Positions 63,571 to 64,000 of a stretch of DNA of 64,000 nt are shown one piece after another. The notes under the pieces were generated by a model. That model worked only from the letters and a program-made list of their open reading frames with translations. It had not been told where the DNA came from and ran no database searches. A program made the translations under genes and the position numbers. This DNA comes from Cricetomys ansorgei (lineage: Eukaryota > Chordata > Mammalia > Rodentia > Nesomyidae): the NCBI GenBank assembly GCA_026225945.1, contig JAMJFZ010001815.1, positions 3,101,501 through 3,165,500 of the forward strand. The letters are read 5' to 3'. Numbering within the stretch: position 1 is the first letter of the stretch; each line of letters begins with the position of its first letter.

Positions 63571-64000
63571 ATGATAATGATGATAATTTCAACAAAGAGA
63601 ATGCTATAGTTGAGAATTTAAAAAAAAAAGGATTGAGTTGCCAAAAAGTTGGAAAGGAGCAGCAGATGGCAGATTCTAGCCTAACCGTGTTGCCTGACAT
63701 CTCCATGGGCTACAGTTGATGGTGGTACAGGCGAAATCAGCTGAGAGTGGCAGCAATAGGCTTCAAGATAGTCTCATAGGAGATTAGAACTGGCACCCCA
63801 TTCTTCTGTCTTCCACTCAAAACAAAACAATCACTCATCACATAATAACGGGGATAGCTCTCGAGAAATGGCGTTGTTAAGAATCTGTTATTGGGGGGTT
63901 ATCATAAAGTGTAATTGTGCATTAAAATGGACACCTTGCCAATAGATAATGTACACTGTGAGATCACCATTGTACACAGAGCTCACCATTGCCTGAAATG

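Larger units (their letters stand above)
57778..64000. other. GPR45 5' flank, no further gene seen
   Basis: 6.2 kb containing an L2 tail, a poly-T tract, TG-rich low-complexity DNA, B1 and MIR SINEs and a rodent dispersed repeat. The GPR45 promoter presumably lies in its first part, but I saw no CpG island or clear TATA box. The next human gene on this side, MRPS9, was not found. The stretches 59030-60180 and 60340-61860 hold nothing I recognise. Confidence 0.6.

Overview
This window is nuclear DNA from a rodent, most likely a muroid (mouse, rat, hamster or vole group). It is dense with rodent SINEs (B1, tRNA-derived B2/B3, ID and B4/RSINE1 composites). It also has a rodent hAT transposon (URR1-like) with a perfect 8-bp target duplication, older mammalian repeats (MIR, L2, MER2/Tigger, L1M) and long (CA)n tracts. 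Coding sequence is only a few percent of the window and the protein-coding gene on the + strand is split by GT-AG introns. I cannot fix the species from the sequence alone.

Two protein-coding genes are present, arranged tail to tail. The first is TGFBRAP1 on the + strand. A CpG island at about 2.17-2.96 kb holds the probable promoter and a noncoding first exon. A 14.4-kb first intron follows, then eleven coding exons from 17131 to 40452. Joined by reading frame and splice sites they give an uninterrupted 860-residue protein, the human length. A 3' UTR of about 2.45 kb ends near an ATTAAA signal at 42895 with a T/G-rich downstream element. The second gene is GPR45 on the - strand, an intronless 373-residue orphan class A GPCR at 56656-57777. 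The gene order and the convergent orientation match what is known for human 2q12.

Layout: 1-2160 upstream flank with old repeats; 2165-2960 CpG-island promoter; 2717-17116 intron 1, mostly SINEs, MIR, MER2 and a complex CA minisatellite; 17117-40452 TGFBRAP1 coding exons and introns; 40453 to about 42915 3' UTR; about 42.9-54.5 kb intergenic, with three stretches that look like conserved noncoding DNA; 54.5-57.8 kb GPR45; 57.8-64 kb GPR45 upstream flank, repeats only.

The two genes are neighbours but not a functional unit. TGFBRAP1 is the mammalian Vps3 counterpart, a CORVET endosome-tethering subunit that also binds TGF-beta receptors and SMAD4. GPR45 is a neuronal orphan receptor. I found no new gene system. 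The points most worth a second look are an E-box close to a TFEB/CLEAR site in the TGFBRAP1 promoter, a nested transposon stack in intron 6, five MER2-like copies in one locus, a B2-derived CA/CG minisatellite, exact tandem duplications, a possible processed pseudogene next to the TGFBRAP1 poly(A) site, and candidate enhancers between the two genes.
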